A stretch of DNA of 64,000 nucleotides from Macrocystis pyrifera. Its lineage: Eukaryota > Sar > Phaeophyceae > Laminariales > Laminariaceae. The translations under genes were made by a program, and so were the position numbers. Positions 11,270 through 24,600 of the stretch are shown here, one piece after another (the first letter of the stretch is position 1; every line of letters begins with the position of its first letter). Location of the stretch: contig JASSKH010000022.1 of the NCBI GenBank assembly GCA_031763025.1, forward strand, positions 12,390,081-12,454,080, in the 5' to 3' direction. Below the pieces are notes generated by a model, which saw only the letters and a list, made by a program, of their open reading frames with translations, ran no database searches and was not told the origin of the DNA.

Positions 11270-13925
11270 CCCTGCAATAGCAATATAATCTGGTGCAATG
11301 GACAGCTTTATTGTCGTTGGCAAAGTCTATCGATTGGCACGTTCCTCGATCCGTTGTCGTCGGTATGTCTATCGATAGGTTACGTCCCCAACATATTGTT
11401 CAGGCAGGAGTGTGCTGAAATACCTGGGTTGAAAGCTATTGTCACCGACAATGGCTATCGACGGATAGCTTGCAGAATCTACTGCGGTCCACAGTGGCTA
11501 TCGATGAATACATTTCTTGATCTATTGGGGCCGGCAATGGCTATCGATAGATGATGCATTTCTTGCTCTATTGTGACCCGCAATGCCTATCGATAGATGC
11601 GTTTCTGAATCTATTGTGACCAGCAAGGGACATCGATAGGTACATTTCTAACCTTGGCCGGCAATTGCTATCGATGAACACCGTTGAGAATCGATTGTGG
11701 TGGACAATGTCTATCGATGGACACCATCACCCGCTTATTTCCACACCTACAATGCACTCTGATTCACTAAGTAAGGCAATATTTTGTGCCGCAGCAATGT
11801 CATATTTTCATCTTGTCATCACCACCAGTAAGGAATGAGTGCATGATGTAGCGTGATGAGTAGCAATGTCGGTGCATAGCATAGCGTGAAGGAGGGCTGC
11901 AACGTTGGGTGTCTCAACAAGGCAGTGGGCATCATGGGGGTTAAGTGTGTTGCATTGATGGCTGTGTTGTTGTGGTTGGTACTCTGTGTTATTAATAGTG
12001 ATTCCTAATCGGTTACACTTTGTGTGTATAAGATAGATGAGGTAAGATGTGCATATATATACCCTGAACAATAGGAAGAGGAATAGAACATTGCCGTTAC
12101 AGTAGCCCCGAAAAAGCGTGTGTCAATGGATACTGTTAACGATCCAATGGACTGGCAACGCTGGCTAACGAGAGACATTGTGAACCACAATAGACTGGAA
12201 ACACTGTCTATCGATAGACACTGTACCACAATGGACTGGCAACGCTGTCTATCGATATATTTTAACGACAATATACTGGCAACGCTGTCTATCGATAGAT
12301 ATTGTCAGGGAACAATACATTTTCGGCAATGGAGACAACATTCCTTTGCCCCAACAATGGAGTCACAAGGTTGTCCATAGATGGCCATTGTCCTGAACAA
12401 TAGATGTTGGGGAAGCAACCGTGATATATATTGTTTGAACAGTAGACTAGAAACGTTTGCCTATCGATGGCTATTGCCGCCAACAATATACACGCAATTG
12501 TATCCACCAATAGCCATCGTCACCCACAATAGATTGTTGAGCGTGTTTTCGCGATAGACTATTGCCTACGGTAAACCTGTTGTATACCGTGGAATGATGT
12601 ATGTCGATGGCCATTCTTGACGACCGCCGAAGCTTCTATTGCCGCCAACAATAGGTACGCGATTGTGTCTAACAATAGCCGTCGCCACCCACAATGGATT
12701 GTTGGGCGGGCTCCGAAAAGTATGAATCTGACTTACTTCATTTCAGTATGGGACAAAAACCTCGAGTTAAGAAACGGAAAGCTGATAATTTTCTTGTCAC
12801 GGTGGTTTTATTTTTAGCATCCAGATTATTTTTGAACGTGCAGTTAATATAACACAACGTAAGGGTAATAAATCGAATTTATTTCCGAAACAAACAAACA
12901 AAAAGATGACCAGCATCCAAAAAAATAACTATTACTTACTTGGTTTCAGCATGGGACAAAACAAACTCGAGAGAAACGGAAAGCTTATGTTCTAGTTTAA
13001 AGATCCACGTTTTATTCGAAGTGGAGTTAGTATATTGTAGGACAAAGTAAGTGTATTAAATCCAATCAATTTCCGAAACTACCAGCGCACACAAGTTGAT
13101 GACAGTTCCCAATACCTTGGTGCCCGAGTTTCTATTAATAGCGACATCTATATATAATGTCTTCTTCAAATGAGTGTGAGAGCGTATGGTCTCCGCAACA
13201 TGATGACGTCGGTTCACATTATTACCACATACATACAGAACATGACGTTCCTGATACCTGGTACGTATTTGGCAACTTGTTGTGTTTCAAAAGATAAAAT
13301 CTCATCCCCATCGGAAGGTTATTCTCAATTAGGAAAATCGGGTACGCGATTGTGTACAACAGCAGTAATCATCGCCATCCACAATAGATTATTGGACGCG
13401 CTTCCAAAATAGAGTATTGCCTCGCGTATATCGTGGGATGAGAGCAAAATATCCTCGAGATGGCTATATATAGATGGATAGCTTGTACAATATATTATGG
13501 CCGGCAATGGCCATCGATAGACACATCGTACAATCTATTGTGGTCGGCAAGGGCCATCGATAGACATATCGCACAATCTATTGTGGCCGTCAATGACCGT
13601 CGATAGACCTCTCGCACAATCTATTGTGGTCGGCAATGGCCGTCGATAGACCTCTCGCATAATCTATTGTGACCACCAACGGCTATCGATAGGCATTTCA
13701 CACAATCTATCGTGGCCGGCAATGGCCATCGATCGACATCTCGCACATTCTACTGTGACCTGCAATGACCATCGACAGACGAAGTTCACCATCTATTGTG
13801 TTCGGCAATGTCTATCGATCGACAATATCACCAGTCTATTGTCACCGACAATATCTATCGATAGATACCTTCTACAATCTATTGTCGCAGACAACATACA
13901 TCGATAGATCCCCCCTTCTCGTCTA
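11270..13925. repeat. ATCGATAG minisatellite field (several blocks)
   Basis: Blocks at about 11279-11740, 12120-12540, 12600-12720 and 13490-13920 are built from degenerate units of roughly 55-60 bp. Each unit contains 'CAATCTATTGTGGCCGGCAATGGC' (variants) and the palindrome 'TATCGATAGA'. Unit spacing varies and orientation is mostly constant within a block. Another locally duplicated AT-rich pair (12725-12895 and 12932-13080) sits between blocks. No gene is visible in this 2.6 kb. Confidence 0.85.
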
Positions 13926-16205
13926 GTGTCGAAGCAATAGACTATTCTTGTGTCCATTGTCCAGAGTGTGGTGCCCACATTGCGTATGTATATTTATATT
14001 CGTGCGTACGTATTGATTGTCCACGCGTTTTGCCACCAAAACCCAACTCTTTTATACTGCCTGCCATACAGAAGGAAGAGGGGGGGGGGGGGGTATGCTG
14101 CATGCTGCCTGCTGCATGCTCCATTTTTCTTGGAACCCTCGCCTTGATGAGAGATGAGATAGATAGAATAGGACGAATGCCGATAATAGAAGTGAACACC
14201 ACGTCGACCACGATTACTACTACTGCTACGTTCAGCATCGGCCACACGGAGCCCGGCTGCTGGGGCACACGAAGCAGCCTGGGCTTCCGGGTGTCCGAAA
14301 CGCTGGCAACGGAAGATGTACGACTCGAGCGCAGCCTGATGAGGATATTTGTTGTACTACTGCAGTTTAGTACTACTGGTGGTGCACTCTTCCCCATATA
14401 GAAGGTTTTGGTTTCGAAAAGATCGCATTATTATTTGTAGTAGCCGCTTTTTCAGGTCGTATCAAATTTTCCAAAAAATCCACACATGGACAGATCACGA
14501 TCTATCTACTGTGGGTGGATCATCTAGATCTTAACCTCAAGATTTTACGAACGATCTGTACAGTACAGATCCGATCAAAGCAGGAAACAGGTCCTATCTC
14601 ATGCACATCATGTTAGGGTTTGGTTTAAGGTTTCTGTAGTTACACTGGGATCATACACAGCTGTGACCCTCAGCCACAGTGCCAAATAAGTGGGAGGGTA
14701 TAAAACTGTATTTCAACCATACGGATGCCGTTTTATTTTTGATGAATTGAATCTCGGCGCGGGTCTGCGATGCACGAAAAAAGAGTTCGATTGGGTACGA
14801 GTTGTTGTCTGCATTCATTCATTTGCTCATTTACCCACCGGGGAGGCTCTTCGAGGCGATACTACTGTACGTCGAAAGGCTTCCAGGTGATATGTAGGCA
14901 TTACATAAAAAAAAAACCCTGCCCCGCCCCCGTTCGCCCCTATATTTTGCTACCACAACCAAAAACATAACCTCACCGCTGCCCAACGCGAGTGGATACG
15001 GCTGACTACACACCCTCTTGCAACATAAAACATAATGAAGCTAAACTACTAATTAATAGCTAGCAAAGAGAGAAGAATCAATACATGCGCGCCGTGGCAG
15101 AAAACACGTGGGAACAGCAGAAAAAAAACAGGGGAAGTTAAGCTATTAATAGTAGACAGGGGTAAAAAAAAAACATTGTCCGGAAATTGCGGGAAACTTC
15201 GGACACGGGCGAGAAATTTCGGGCGGCGGGAGAGGTCCAACAATAAGAGGGAACTTGAAATTTCCAAGAAGGGGGGGGGGGGGGTTCCCAACACACAAGA
15301 ACAACAGACAAGCGCCGAAGAAGCATACTGTGAACATGTAAAGGAAGGAACTGCGGAGTGGGCACAGGAAAACATGGACGCCATGCAAGACGCAAGCAAC
15401 TCCCGTTTTCGCACGCTGCCGGCACCTAAAGGGTGCCCCAAATAGTACGTATGTTTTTACAAACATACACCGAGAAAAAAAAATGAAAGACCCACCGCGG
15501 CGGTGATCCCTACGGTATGTGGTAGGTAGGTGCGGTGCGGCGTAGTACCGTGCGGTAGGGCAATAGCACTATGTAGTACGGCATGGTTCGGTGCGGCACG
15601 GTACAAAGCAGCCCGACTCCTCCCTCCCCGCCGCCCTACACCGAACATACGACTTTTAAAGCTGAGCAAAAACGGGAAACGACAACCACTGCAGGAGGAA
15701 GAAAAAACAACACACCCACTCAAAGTTTTGTAAATAAATCAAGAAAAATGCAACCCAATCCAAAGGTTTGCGAAGGTCGAGTTTCACAGCATAAAATGGG
15801 CAACAAAGGTTACAAGGTACCTGGTGAGCATAAAAACGGCAATAACATCCAAACGGTTGGCAAACAGCATACTATCCATACTCATCCTCACCCCCCCCAG
15901 CCCCCCCAAACAAACGAAAAATCCTCCGTGGGTACAGCCAGCGCACATTCACGTATACATACACGTTCGCCAAGAAAATTATCGTCGAATTACCCCGATA
16001 TGGCAACCGCCCCCCACCCCCCCCCCCTCCTCCCCCCCACCCCCTCCGCTACCGGGCGTAAGACAGACTGGCTCCGAAGACCCCGCGTCCAGGTACGCTG
16101 CTGTACAAAACCGTGACGCCTGTCAGGCTCCTGCAAAGGGGCGGCGCTGATATTGCTCAAGCTTACCGCACGACGTCATGAAAGCGAGATCTACGAAATC
16201 TACAA

Positions 16206-16249
16206 CATCTCGTCGAACGCGTGGCGGGGGGGGGGGGGGGGGGGGGGGA
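16206..16249 (+). repeat. poly-G tract
   Basis: About 40 G in a row. It is among the longest homopolymers of the window; comparable tracts lie at 44166-44208 (C), 47296-47330 (G), 52262-52297 (G) and 55086-55125 (G). Confidence 0.9.
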
Positions 16250-17345
16250 AGAAGACGAAAAAAACGGAGCTATAGAGCGACCTAAAAGCAACCGCTGTTT
16301 TTCTTTTGCCCTTAAGTGAACAAACGGCGGAATAATACCAAAAGCTGCTCTAGCTTTGGGCGACAGACCTCGCCGTACAAACGGGGAAGCCCGTGCTCAT
16401 CTCCACAAAAGCCGTGCTCATCTCCACAAAAGCCGGCTTCTCCAGAACAAGGAGCTTCAGCGAAAAAACGAGAAAAATAACTTTGTTCCGGCAGGAATGA
16501 TATACGTTATAGATCGAAGCGTCCCCTTCGCAAAACGCCTCGCATTCCAAGCACCCCGCGCCTCACAGGCGGGAAAGCCTCCGTTGGCTATAGCTAGTCT
16601 CTTGTCGAGAGATCGCTCCATTCTTCGACACCCCAAGAATGATTTTTCACAAACTGTGAGACGGCGCCCAAAAACATCAGAAAAGAAAAGGCAATACATG
16701 CCTAAGAGACGGAGCGCAGCCATGCAGATAGGGACTTATCTGCACCGCAGGGTGGAAGGGGGGAGGGGGTAAGTAAGTCCCTCTTCCCCTCCCCCTCGAC
16801 ACCCAGACTCATGCTGCCTGTCTCCCTGCACACATCCTCCTACAGTCTGGTTCAAGTCGTCTAGACGGGTCGGATCGCACCGGCCCCAGTCCCCACCCCC
16901 GCCCCGTCCTTGCCCCACCATCTATCGTTTCAACGCGGCGGGCTTCTCTGTCCCTAGGCAAGATTTATGTGTTTCATCTTTCACCCGCCGGCTTCATCGA
17001 GGGAGCCACCTCCTCCCCGCCTTCTATATGCCAGGGCGGTGGGCTATCCTCATCGCGCTAAAGGGGTAGCCTGCGTCGCAGCCACCATCCGGTGCCTCCC
17101 CGCATGTCTTCCTGCTTGCCTACCTACCTACATACCTACCTGGCTCGCTGCCTCGCACACGGCACGGCAAACCCTGCAACCAGCCTTTGCGTTCCGTTTT
17201 TTTTTGCGTCCCCCTTTTGCCGTGATGAGTTCGCCTCTCCCCTTTGATAAACCCCCTCCAGGACGTCACCCTCCTCCTATTCGGGGGCACAAATCACTCG
17301 GAACTAGAGTTGCCCTTTTAACCCAGTGGGGCAAAAAAAAAGAGG

Positions 17346-17549
17346 TTAAACGGCCTTCGCCACGGGCACCTCCACAGCAGGCTCCGCAGCAGGCACCTCC
17401 GGAGTGGTATTGGCAACAGTAGTAGCCGGGGCGGGTGTCGCGGCCGGCTCGGCGGCGGGAGGAGCCTTCCCCGCGGCGGAGTCCGCGCTTGGGGTGGGGG
17501 CCGGGGCAGGGCTTGGATCCTCCAGGGGGGGCGTCGGCGTGGGGGCCAC
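17346..17549 (-). CDS. F-BAR/PH gene exon 14: Ala/Pro-rich C-terminus
   Basis: 68 codons ending TAA at 17348-17346. It opens after a long C/T tract ending CCCCAAAG. Encodes VAPTPTPPLEDPSPAPAP, then an Ala/Pro/Val-rich tail ending PVAKAV. Disordered, with no domain. Confidence 0.75.
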   Translation of the reverse strand: MAPTPTPPLEDPSPAPAPTPSADSAAGKAPPAAEPAATPAPATTVANTTPEVPAAEPAVEVPVAKAV

Positions 17550-18667
17550 CTTTGGGGCAGGGAGGGAGGGGGGGGACAGGGAGGGAGCGAGGGGGGACAA
17601 GGGGGGGGGGGGGGGGGGGGGGGTCAGCGGTAGATTGCGGTGCTTCGTTTATCGCTGAACTGTTTGTATGGGTCGCGCGCTTGGGACTGCTGCTACGAAC
17701 TCTCGTACCGTGCACTTACCGGGGGCGGGGGCGGGGGGGGGGGGGGGGGACCATGACAGCTCCCGCGGTTTTGGTTATCGCTGAGTTGTTTCGGTCGCGC
17801 GTTTTGGGCTGCCATTGCTTTGCTGCTAATGCGGTGCGTTACGTACGCTTTCCGGGTAAGAGAACTCCCGAAAAAAAAATGTAGAGTTGGGCGCTTTGGG
17901 CTGCCGCTGCTGCTGTTAACACGGCGCCATGCGCCTTCCCGCTGCAAGTATCGCTGACACGTTAGGGAACATGTCGGGGCCGTCGCTTTCGCCTCAACAA
18001 GACGGGAGAGCGAAATACGGGAAGCCCGCAGCCTGAAACGAGAAATAACAGAGAAGGGCGCTCTAATGATAGTAAAAAATTGGGTTATGGCCAAATCTTC
18101 GCGTAAGATCGACGGCAGACAGTACCGTCGCCACGTGAACATGACCATAGACATGGCCATGCTGTTGTGTCGCGACTCACCGGCTTGACGGGCTCCTGGT
18201 CTGACCTCACGCTCCCGAAGCTGGAGCGGCTGCCCGTGCTCGGGCGTCCCATCTGCAGACGAACAGGCATACAGAAAAAGTCGTCTTGTTATAGCTGCTG
18301 GTGGTGTTGTTGTCGACGTTGCTGTTGTGTATGTGGTGTGTGGTGGTGGTGGTGTTGGTGGTGGTGGTGGTGCTGTGTTATTGAGTGTGTGGCGCTGCTG
18401 TTGATCTCGTGCCGGTGTGTCATCACATCCTTCGAACCAATTTCTCTGCGGGTCAAGGCCTCGAATTTCTGCGCATCATCTTCTCGACGACGACAACAAC
18501 AAGTGGCTCTGCGCGACGACGACGAAATCGGCGGCACTGCTGTGCGTGCCTCCTCTCTTTTCCGTGAAGTGAGAACGCCGTTGTCATTACTTTCACCATC
18601 ACACCACCCACCACCGAAAACATCGCCATCACCACCACCATCATCATCCTCGTCATCATCATCATCC

Positions 18668-18698
<31 letters not shown>

Positions 18699-21600
18699 TA
18701 TTATCATCAGTATCATCATCATCATCATCATCATCATCACCATCACCATCATCAGTATCATCATCATCATCATCATCATCATCGCTATCCACTCATACCT
18801 GGTACCGGTGCTTCGTATTCCACTACCCGTCGATTCTACATTCCGCATGTCACTACCCTTCGATTACCATCATCGATTTTTCGCCAATATCCTGCTCTTG
18901 CGCTTTCGGCGACTAAGCAAGACACTATCACGGGGGAGCATACTGTAGTATATCAGGACTAAATATGCTCAGTAAAAATACTGGAATATATAGATGTTTG
19001 TGATGGGTCCTGATTCACTATGGTCCCCCGTGACATCAATCAGAACCAAATGTGGTGTGTAGACATATAGGGGGATACACGGCTTTTGGGGCCATCGCGG
19101 ATTCTCAATATCTGGCACTGCAGTAGTATGTACCCACCTTGGAGGATTCGTCGAGGTCCAGCATGCCGCCGTTGGTGTTGATGCTGTCCTTGATGATGGA
19201 GAGGGCTTCGTGCATCTCCGCCTCTGTCGTGTTCCGGAAGGTTACGGTCTTGCTCTTCGACGAGGACCCGAGGTGTCGCTTGAACGACGAGGTCACCTTC
19301 ATCTTTCCGCTCACCTGCAGCATCACCAGCATCAAGAGTAAAACTGTGTCAATACAGCAATAGTGCCAGTACCAGTATTAGTGCCAGTACCAGTATTCGC
19401 ACGAGTATCGGCGCGAGTGCCAGTTCAAGCATTGGTGTAAAGTATCGGTAAAAATGCCGATATAGTATAGTGTGTGTCACTTCAAGTTTTGGTGCAGGTA
19501 CTGCCGTATGCCTGGCACCAGGGAATGGCTCATCTCGATACACACGACGCTCCACACCCGCCCCCGCCCGAGCTGCTCGAAACACACACACGCACCTCGA
19601 TCTTGTGGCTCTTGTGGCTGGACACCGCCTCCACGGTGGACTCCTCGTCAAGCTGCAGGGTGGCGGTGCTCTTGAACAGCAGCACTTCCTCGAGGTCCTT
19701 CTTGTTCGCCAGCAGGTCGTCCAGCTACAAGGTTCGGCATCAGCATTATCATCAGAACAACAGCACCAAGCGCCAGAATAATCAGTCTCGGTGTCAAGTG
19801 TCGGTTCAAGGGTAGTAAGTGTATGGTAGGCATGTGGTCCCTTTTTATTCCCATTTTATCGCCGCAAAAAATGAGTCGATTCTATTTCCAGGTAAGTTTG
19901 CACAACATTGAGCGGATCACGAAACTACACATCAAGTACTGTAGATCTCAACCTGCCGCCATGGGATGCTGTGCAGGATCTATACGGCACAGATCCGAAA
20001 CAGAAAACGTGTGCTGGATCATGCAAATGTACACCGGTTCCCACTCGGCAACATGAGCTATTAATACGCAGGTTGGTCAGCAGATCAGGAATACATCTGC
20101 CGTGAACGGTTCACGTCACGAAGCGGGGATCGATGATCTGCCCCATGTGTTTATTAAATGGCCCCAAAAAAGCAAGCACCTTTCTATGCAGGCGTTAAGG
20201 CAAGCAACCTTCGCATCGCGTCCGAGATTGGAGGTCCAAAAAAATACTGCCAATTGTCCCCTTATCAAGTTCGGGTACCAGTCCCTCAAAAAATAAAGTC
20301 ATTCTACGTCGTAGGGAAGAAAAAGGTGCGCGGAAATTTGAGCTCCCTTATCCCGTATAATATAATCAAGATATCACAACCCCTGGGACGAATTTCAGCA
20401 CTTGGTTTCCTCCAGAACATCGGGGGGCGCACACAACGAAATAGGTGGCTTTGGGAAGATTTCGTCGAGAAGGTTGGTTGCATCTTAAGACGCATCGCTG
20501 GTCGTACTCAGTACGCCCTCCCAGCCGGTAAGAAACCCAGCTGCGAAAATTGTCCGAGGGGGGTGGGGTGTGTTATCTTGCGTGTTATACAAAGTATATA
20601 CCGTTCTCCTTCATCGCGAGGTCCCTCAAAAAGGAAATACCTGCAGCTGCACCTGGTACGACTTATCGACGAAATACAGTTTGCTGGCCGTGGCCGACCC
20701 TCGATTTTGGTCGGGGTGGGAACGGGGTGTCAAGTGGATCCTGCTGGCGGCTAGTTATATCCCTGCCGGCGACTAACTATACACCCACTGTCGTTTTAGG
20801 GGGCTCAGGTCCAAGTGGGATGAGGTCCGGTGGGACAAGGGTGTCAAGCGGAAGCAGGGCGCGACGTGAGAGTGTTAAAACAAATAAACGGCGGGAAGCA
20901 CAATTTAACGAATTGAAGGGACATTTCCGAATTTGATGTGAGCTCTGCCGCTCGGTGCTGGCGCTAATGGCAGCAGCTTCTGCTAGCGGTGGTGCTAGTA
21001 TACGCCTCGGTGTCTGCGTTAGCGCCGATGTCGGAAATAGTGGCATTGCCAGCATCAGTTTGCGCGGTACCGGCTTAGCGGTCACAGGAGGAAATATATA
21101 CGAATCACATGGCTACAGGACAGCGCATGTGTACTGTAAGCTTCAAGTATACGAAGCGTTGGTAATAGTGGGAGCGGATGCATCATCGCCAGTGTCGGAC
21201 ATAGCCCCCCCCCCCCTGTCAATGGTCATATGACTACGGCCATGCACGAATGAGTACACCCCCCCCCCCCTATATAGGTTGGGTTGGCGTCGGTTGGCAA
21301 CAACACTATAGAACATGCCGCTCACTACTTGAGCTAGACAACCAGGGTGCCGGGTTTTTTTTGTTCTTTTTTTTTTGGGGCGATCGGTCACAGCTGGTTA
21401 TCGAGTTATTAATGGATCATTAGTGCGAGGTGAACAACCTTTACTCCGCACGAGTGGGAATGACCGCATCACGTAGTGTTTACGGTAAGGCACCCAAGAG
21501 GTAGGTACATAGTACTCCCCATTGCTGTCTCTGGAAGCGGCTACACCGGAAATTAAAATAACTCATCGAAGCTGTCCTTTACGTGCACGCCCGCCTCACA

Positions 21601-24600
21601 AGCGGTTCTTAGTAGGATGCAGCTCCCCCCTAATGCGACTTGCTGGACACCTCACGGCGCTTCGCGCTTGATGCAAGAAATGTCTGCCTGGTCGGTGAAA
21701 ATTCGACGTGTTCCGTCCCGGCCTTGTAGGGATACGAGGGTCTATGGTCATACGACTACGGCCATGCATGAGATCGAGTACATCTCTCCTATCGAGTACA
21801 CCTCCGCCCCCCCCCCCCCTGCCCCCTCTCTCACGCACACCCTTTCTCCCGTTCGCCTCACTACAGCTATGTATGGCTTCTTTTCTCACCGAGATGGTGG
21901 GAGAGATGCCCTGGAACGCCGCCGAAGGGGACACGTCCTTCTTCAGGCCCGTGGAAGCCGGCACGTCGAAGAAGTGGATGAAACCGTCCCACGAAAGCAC
22001 CATCAGCCTGAACGACCAAAAGCAAACGGAAATACCTGGTGAGCATTGCACGTGCTTTGTACGTACCTCGATCAATCTCACTAGGTCGCGTTTCATATCT
22101 ACGTTTTGATATATTATACTACGAGTGCGAAGGTTCCTTAGCAGAAACAATTACGCCCGGAATTGCTTTGGGGTGTTTCGGTTCCTAGCCCTTATTCAGG
22201 CCCGTCGACCGTCGACGCCGGCACGTCGAAGAAGCGGGTAAACCCGTCCCACGCAAGCACCATCAGCCTGGCCAAGGGAAAAAAAAAAAATAACAACAGA
22301 TTCATACTGATTCGCAACACACTAAAATACTGTACGTACAGCAACCAGATACCAGGTATTTATGTACGTATATGTCCGCTCCGATTCCGATCCGAGAGTC
22401 AGATTCCTAGTTTTTCGATCCGAGCAATGATTCGTCCGCTGTTTCGGCTGCTTCTTACGCGATCGAATTTCGAGCTTCAGATTCGCACGTTATTCGTCAG
22501 CAAAAAAAAAAATGTTCTTATACAGTCGGCCATTTCATGTTTCTGACATCGTGTGTGTGTGGAGGGGGGGGGGGGACAAGCTTTGCGCAAAATATTTAGG
22601 CAAAATCCGATAGCCCTAAGTCGTCAGGTCTTGGGGGCAAAAATCCGACGACTCCACACTTCATCCATCAAAATGTTCCACATCTCGGGACACATCATCG
22701 ACTTCTTGAGAAATATCACAAGTGGATGGAAAGTTTTGTGTACGACGTATCACCCGTGTGGTGCTTCGCTGCTATCATAACGGGCTTGCTTCTCTTTTCG
22801 CTGAGAGAAAGGTTGCGTGGCAACCTGGCATGTTTTCACACACAGGAGTCTCACCCGGCGTGGTACTTGCTGCCGATGGGCCTGCTTTCTCTCCGCTCCA
22901 CCATCATCTTAGACCGCACCAGCGGCGACTCCAGCGGCGCCTGCTCTCGCAGAGCACGGTGGATCAGGAAGAACAAGCGAGAGGGTGCACGGGTTAGCAC
23001 GGAGGTAGTGGGGGGCGTATGTAGCACAGAGGGAAGGAGGCATGGAGGGGGCTACAATGATTTTCACTGTACCGCAGCGCCGATGAAGGACATTGGCCTG
23101 CTTATCCCTAGGAGTTCTGTTTTAAACGTCCCTGCTGCTGCTGTCATGGTAACCGGGGACGCGTACAGGCAGGCTTGCTCGTACAGCAGAGTACAGGCTT
23201 GCTCGAGTGCAGCAGCACAGGCTTGCTGTTCCCTACCACGTAGGTGATATTCTCAAAGTTGCCGCTGCTGCTGCTCCTGCTCCTGCTACTGTTATAAACA
23301 GGTGCGCGGACAGCAGTACAGGCAAGATTCGATGTACCACTACTGTGTCCGGAAATACAAGAAATCGTTTGGCGGTTCAGACTATTACGGGGGGCCATAG
23401 TAAATAGGACCAAATATTGTTAGTAAAAACAGGTAAACATATAGGTTTTTGTGTGTACCGTAGGTCCTATTAACTATGGCCCTCCGTAATATTAATAATG
23501 CCCCAATACCCCAACGAAAGATCCTTACCGGAGGGGTGATCTTCAATACGATGGCTTCGAAACATTTTTCCCAATTTCAACACATGCTGCCGCGGTCCCT
23601 CCATAGGGTCGGTATATATATATGCGTCAGCCAACAACACCGGCGCTACAGCAAACAACTGGCACTACTGCGAGCACTTTCACGCTGGTGAATCCCATCT
23701 GATGTTGACAAGCGATTCCAGACAGGCACTATAGAGGGGAGCCGGCGCTGCTCAACCGGCATTGCAGGCGGATCACTACTGCTGTACCGCACAGCTCACC
23801 GTGAGGGAGTCGATGAAGGACATGTCGGAGGGGAGGGGGTCGGGGTACTTGCTGCGCGTGGTGTTGGGCAGCTCGTGGTCCTTCTTTGACTTGTGCTTCT
23901 GCGATGCGAGAGGCGACCCATGAGAGGTAGATGTCACATGCGAGATAGGTGGTACACGGGGCAGTAGGTGGCGCATGAGAGGACGGTGGCACAATAGAGA
24001 AGAAGCAGGTGGCACGTAAACGGATGACACGCTACAGGTAGTAGTTAAAACGCGAGAGACAGATGGGTAAGTACCCGCATGGTACAACAGAAGAAAGAAA
24101 GCGGCGCAACCAGCATACAACGGATCTCGTAAGATATGACACTTCTCATTGCATTCCGCTCACTGAGGGCTGTACGTGGGCGGGAGGGTCTTCGTTCAGT
24201 TTTTTAGCGCGCTACTGCAGTTGCTAACCTGGCGGGTTCCGGAAGCGTCTATTGGTAGTGCTCGTGCAGTCGGTTGTGAAAAAAAAACACGTAAAATGAA
24301 ACCTAAAACCAAACTATTAATAGTAGATGAAACAAATCAATAAACAGTAAAAAGCTGAAAAATCCAATCCACTGCAGCAAAATACAAACAAATGTGGGCG
24401 CGGTAAAAGTGAAATACCAGGTAACTCTTATCTTCTGGGCCGCAACCAACGCCCGCGGACGCAATGCAATTTACCTCTCAATGCAATCCAACACAGTTCA
24501 ATCCAACCCCGATCTGCCTCAAAAAATGAACATGAAACTGGACTAAACTACGCTAAAATCACGCCAGGTAGAGACCAGGTGTACCAAAAAACAAAACAGA

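Larger units (their letters stand above)
6760..17340. other. 10-kb interval without an assignable gene
   Basis: Apart from the repeats listed separately (7140-7260, 8205-8318, 9825-10005, 10832-10974, 11270-13925), I see only short, compositionally biased frames. Two are worth noting. A minus-strand stretch around 14365-14255 reads like a decayed retrotransposon zinc knuckle (FRCQRFGHPEAQ). A plus-strand frame around 7906-8075 has no repeat bias but no family. Upstream exons of the HMG-box gene could lie here. Confidence 0.4.

Noticed and set aside
11270-13925. CRISPR-like array
   Set aside because: Units are degenerate with no conserved repeat/unique spacer alternation, and the context is eukaryotic.
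16356-16772. Basic plus-strand frame of 138 codons
   Set aside because: Contains a 20-bp direct repeat and random-looking residues; no splice or family support.
18167-18916. Long plus-strand frame (249 codons), Ser-rich
   Set aside because: Length comes from the ATC and GGT microsatellites; it lies in introns of a well-supported minus-strand gene.
20158-20754. Plus-strand frame of 198 codons without obvious simple repeat
   Set aside because: About half of it is the family G element; the rest lies in an intron of the opposite-strand gene and shows no domain.
22660-22740. Minus-strand stretch KSMMCPEMWNILMDEVW as an extra exon of the F-BAR/PH gene
   Set aside because: Exons 9 and 10 already join in perfect phase and PH-domain register; adding it would break the PH fold.
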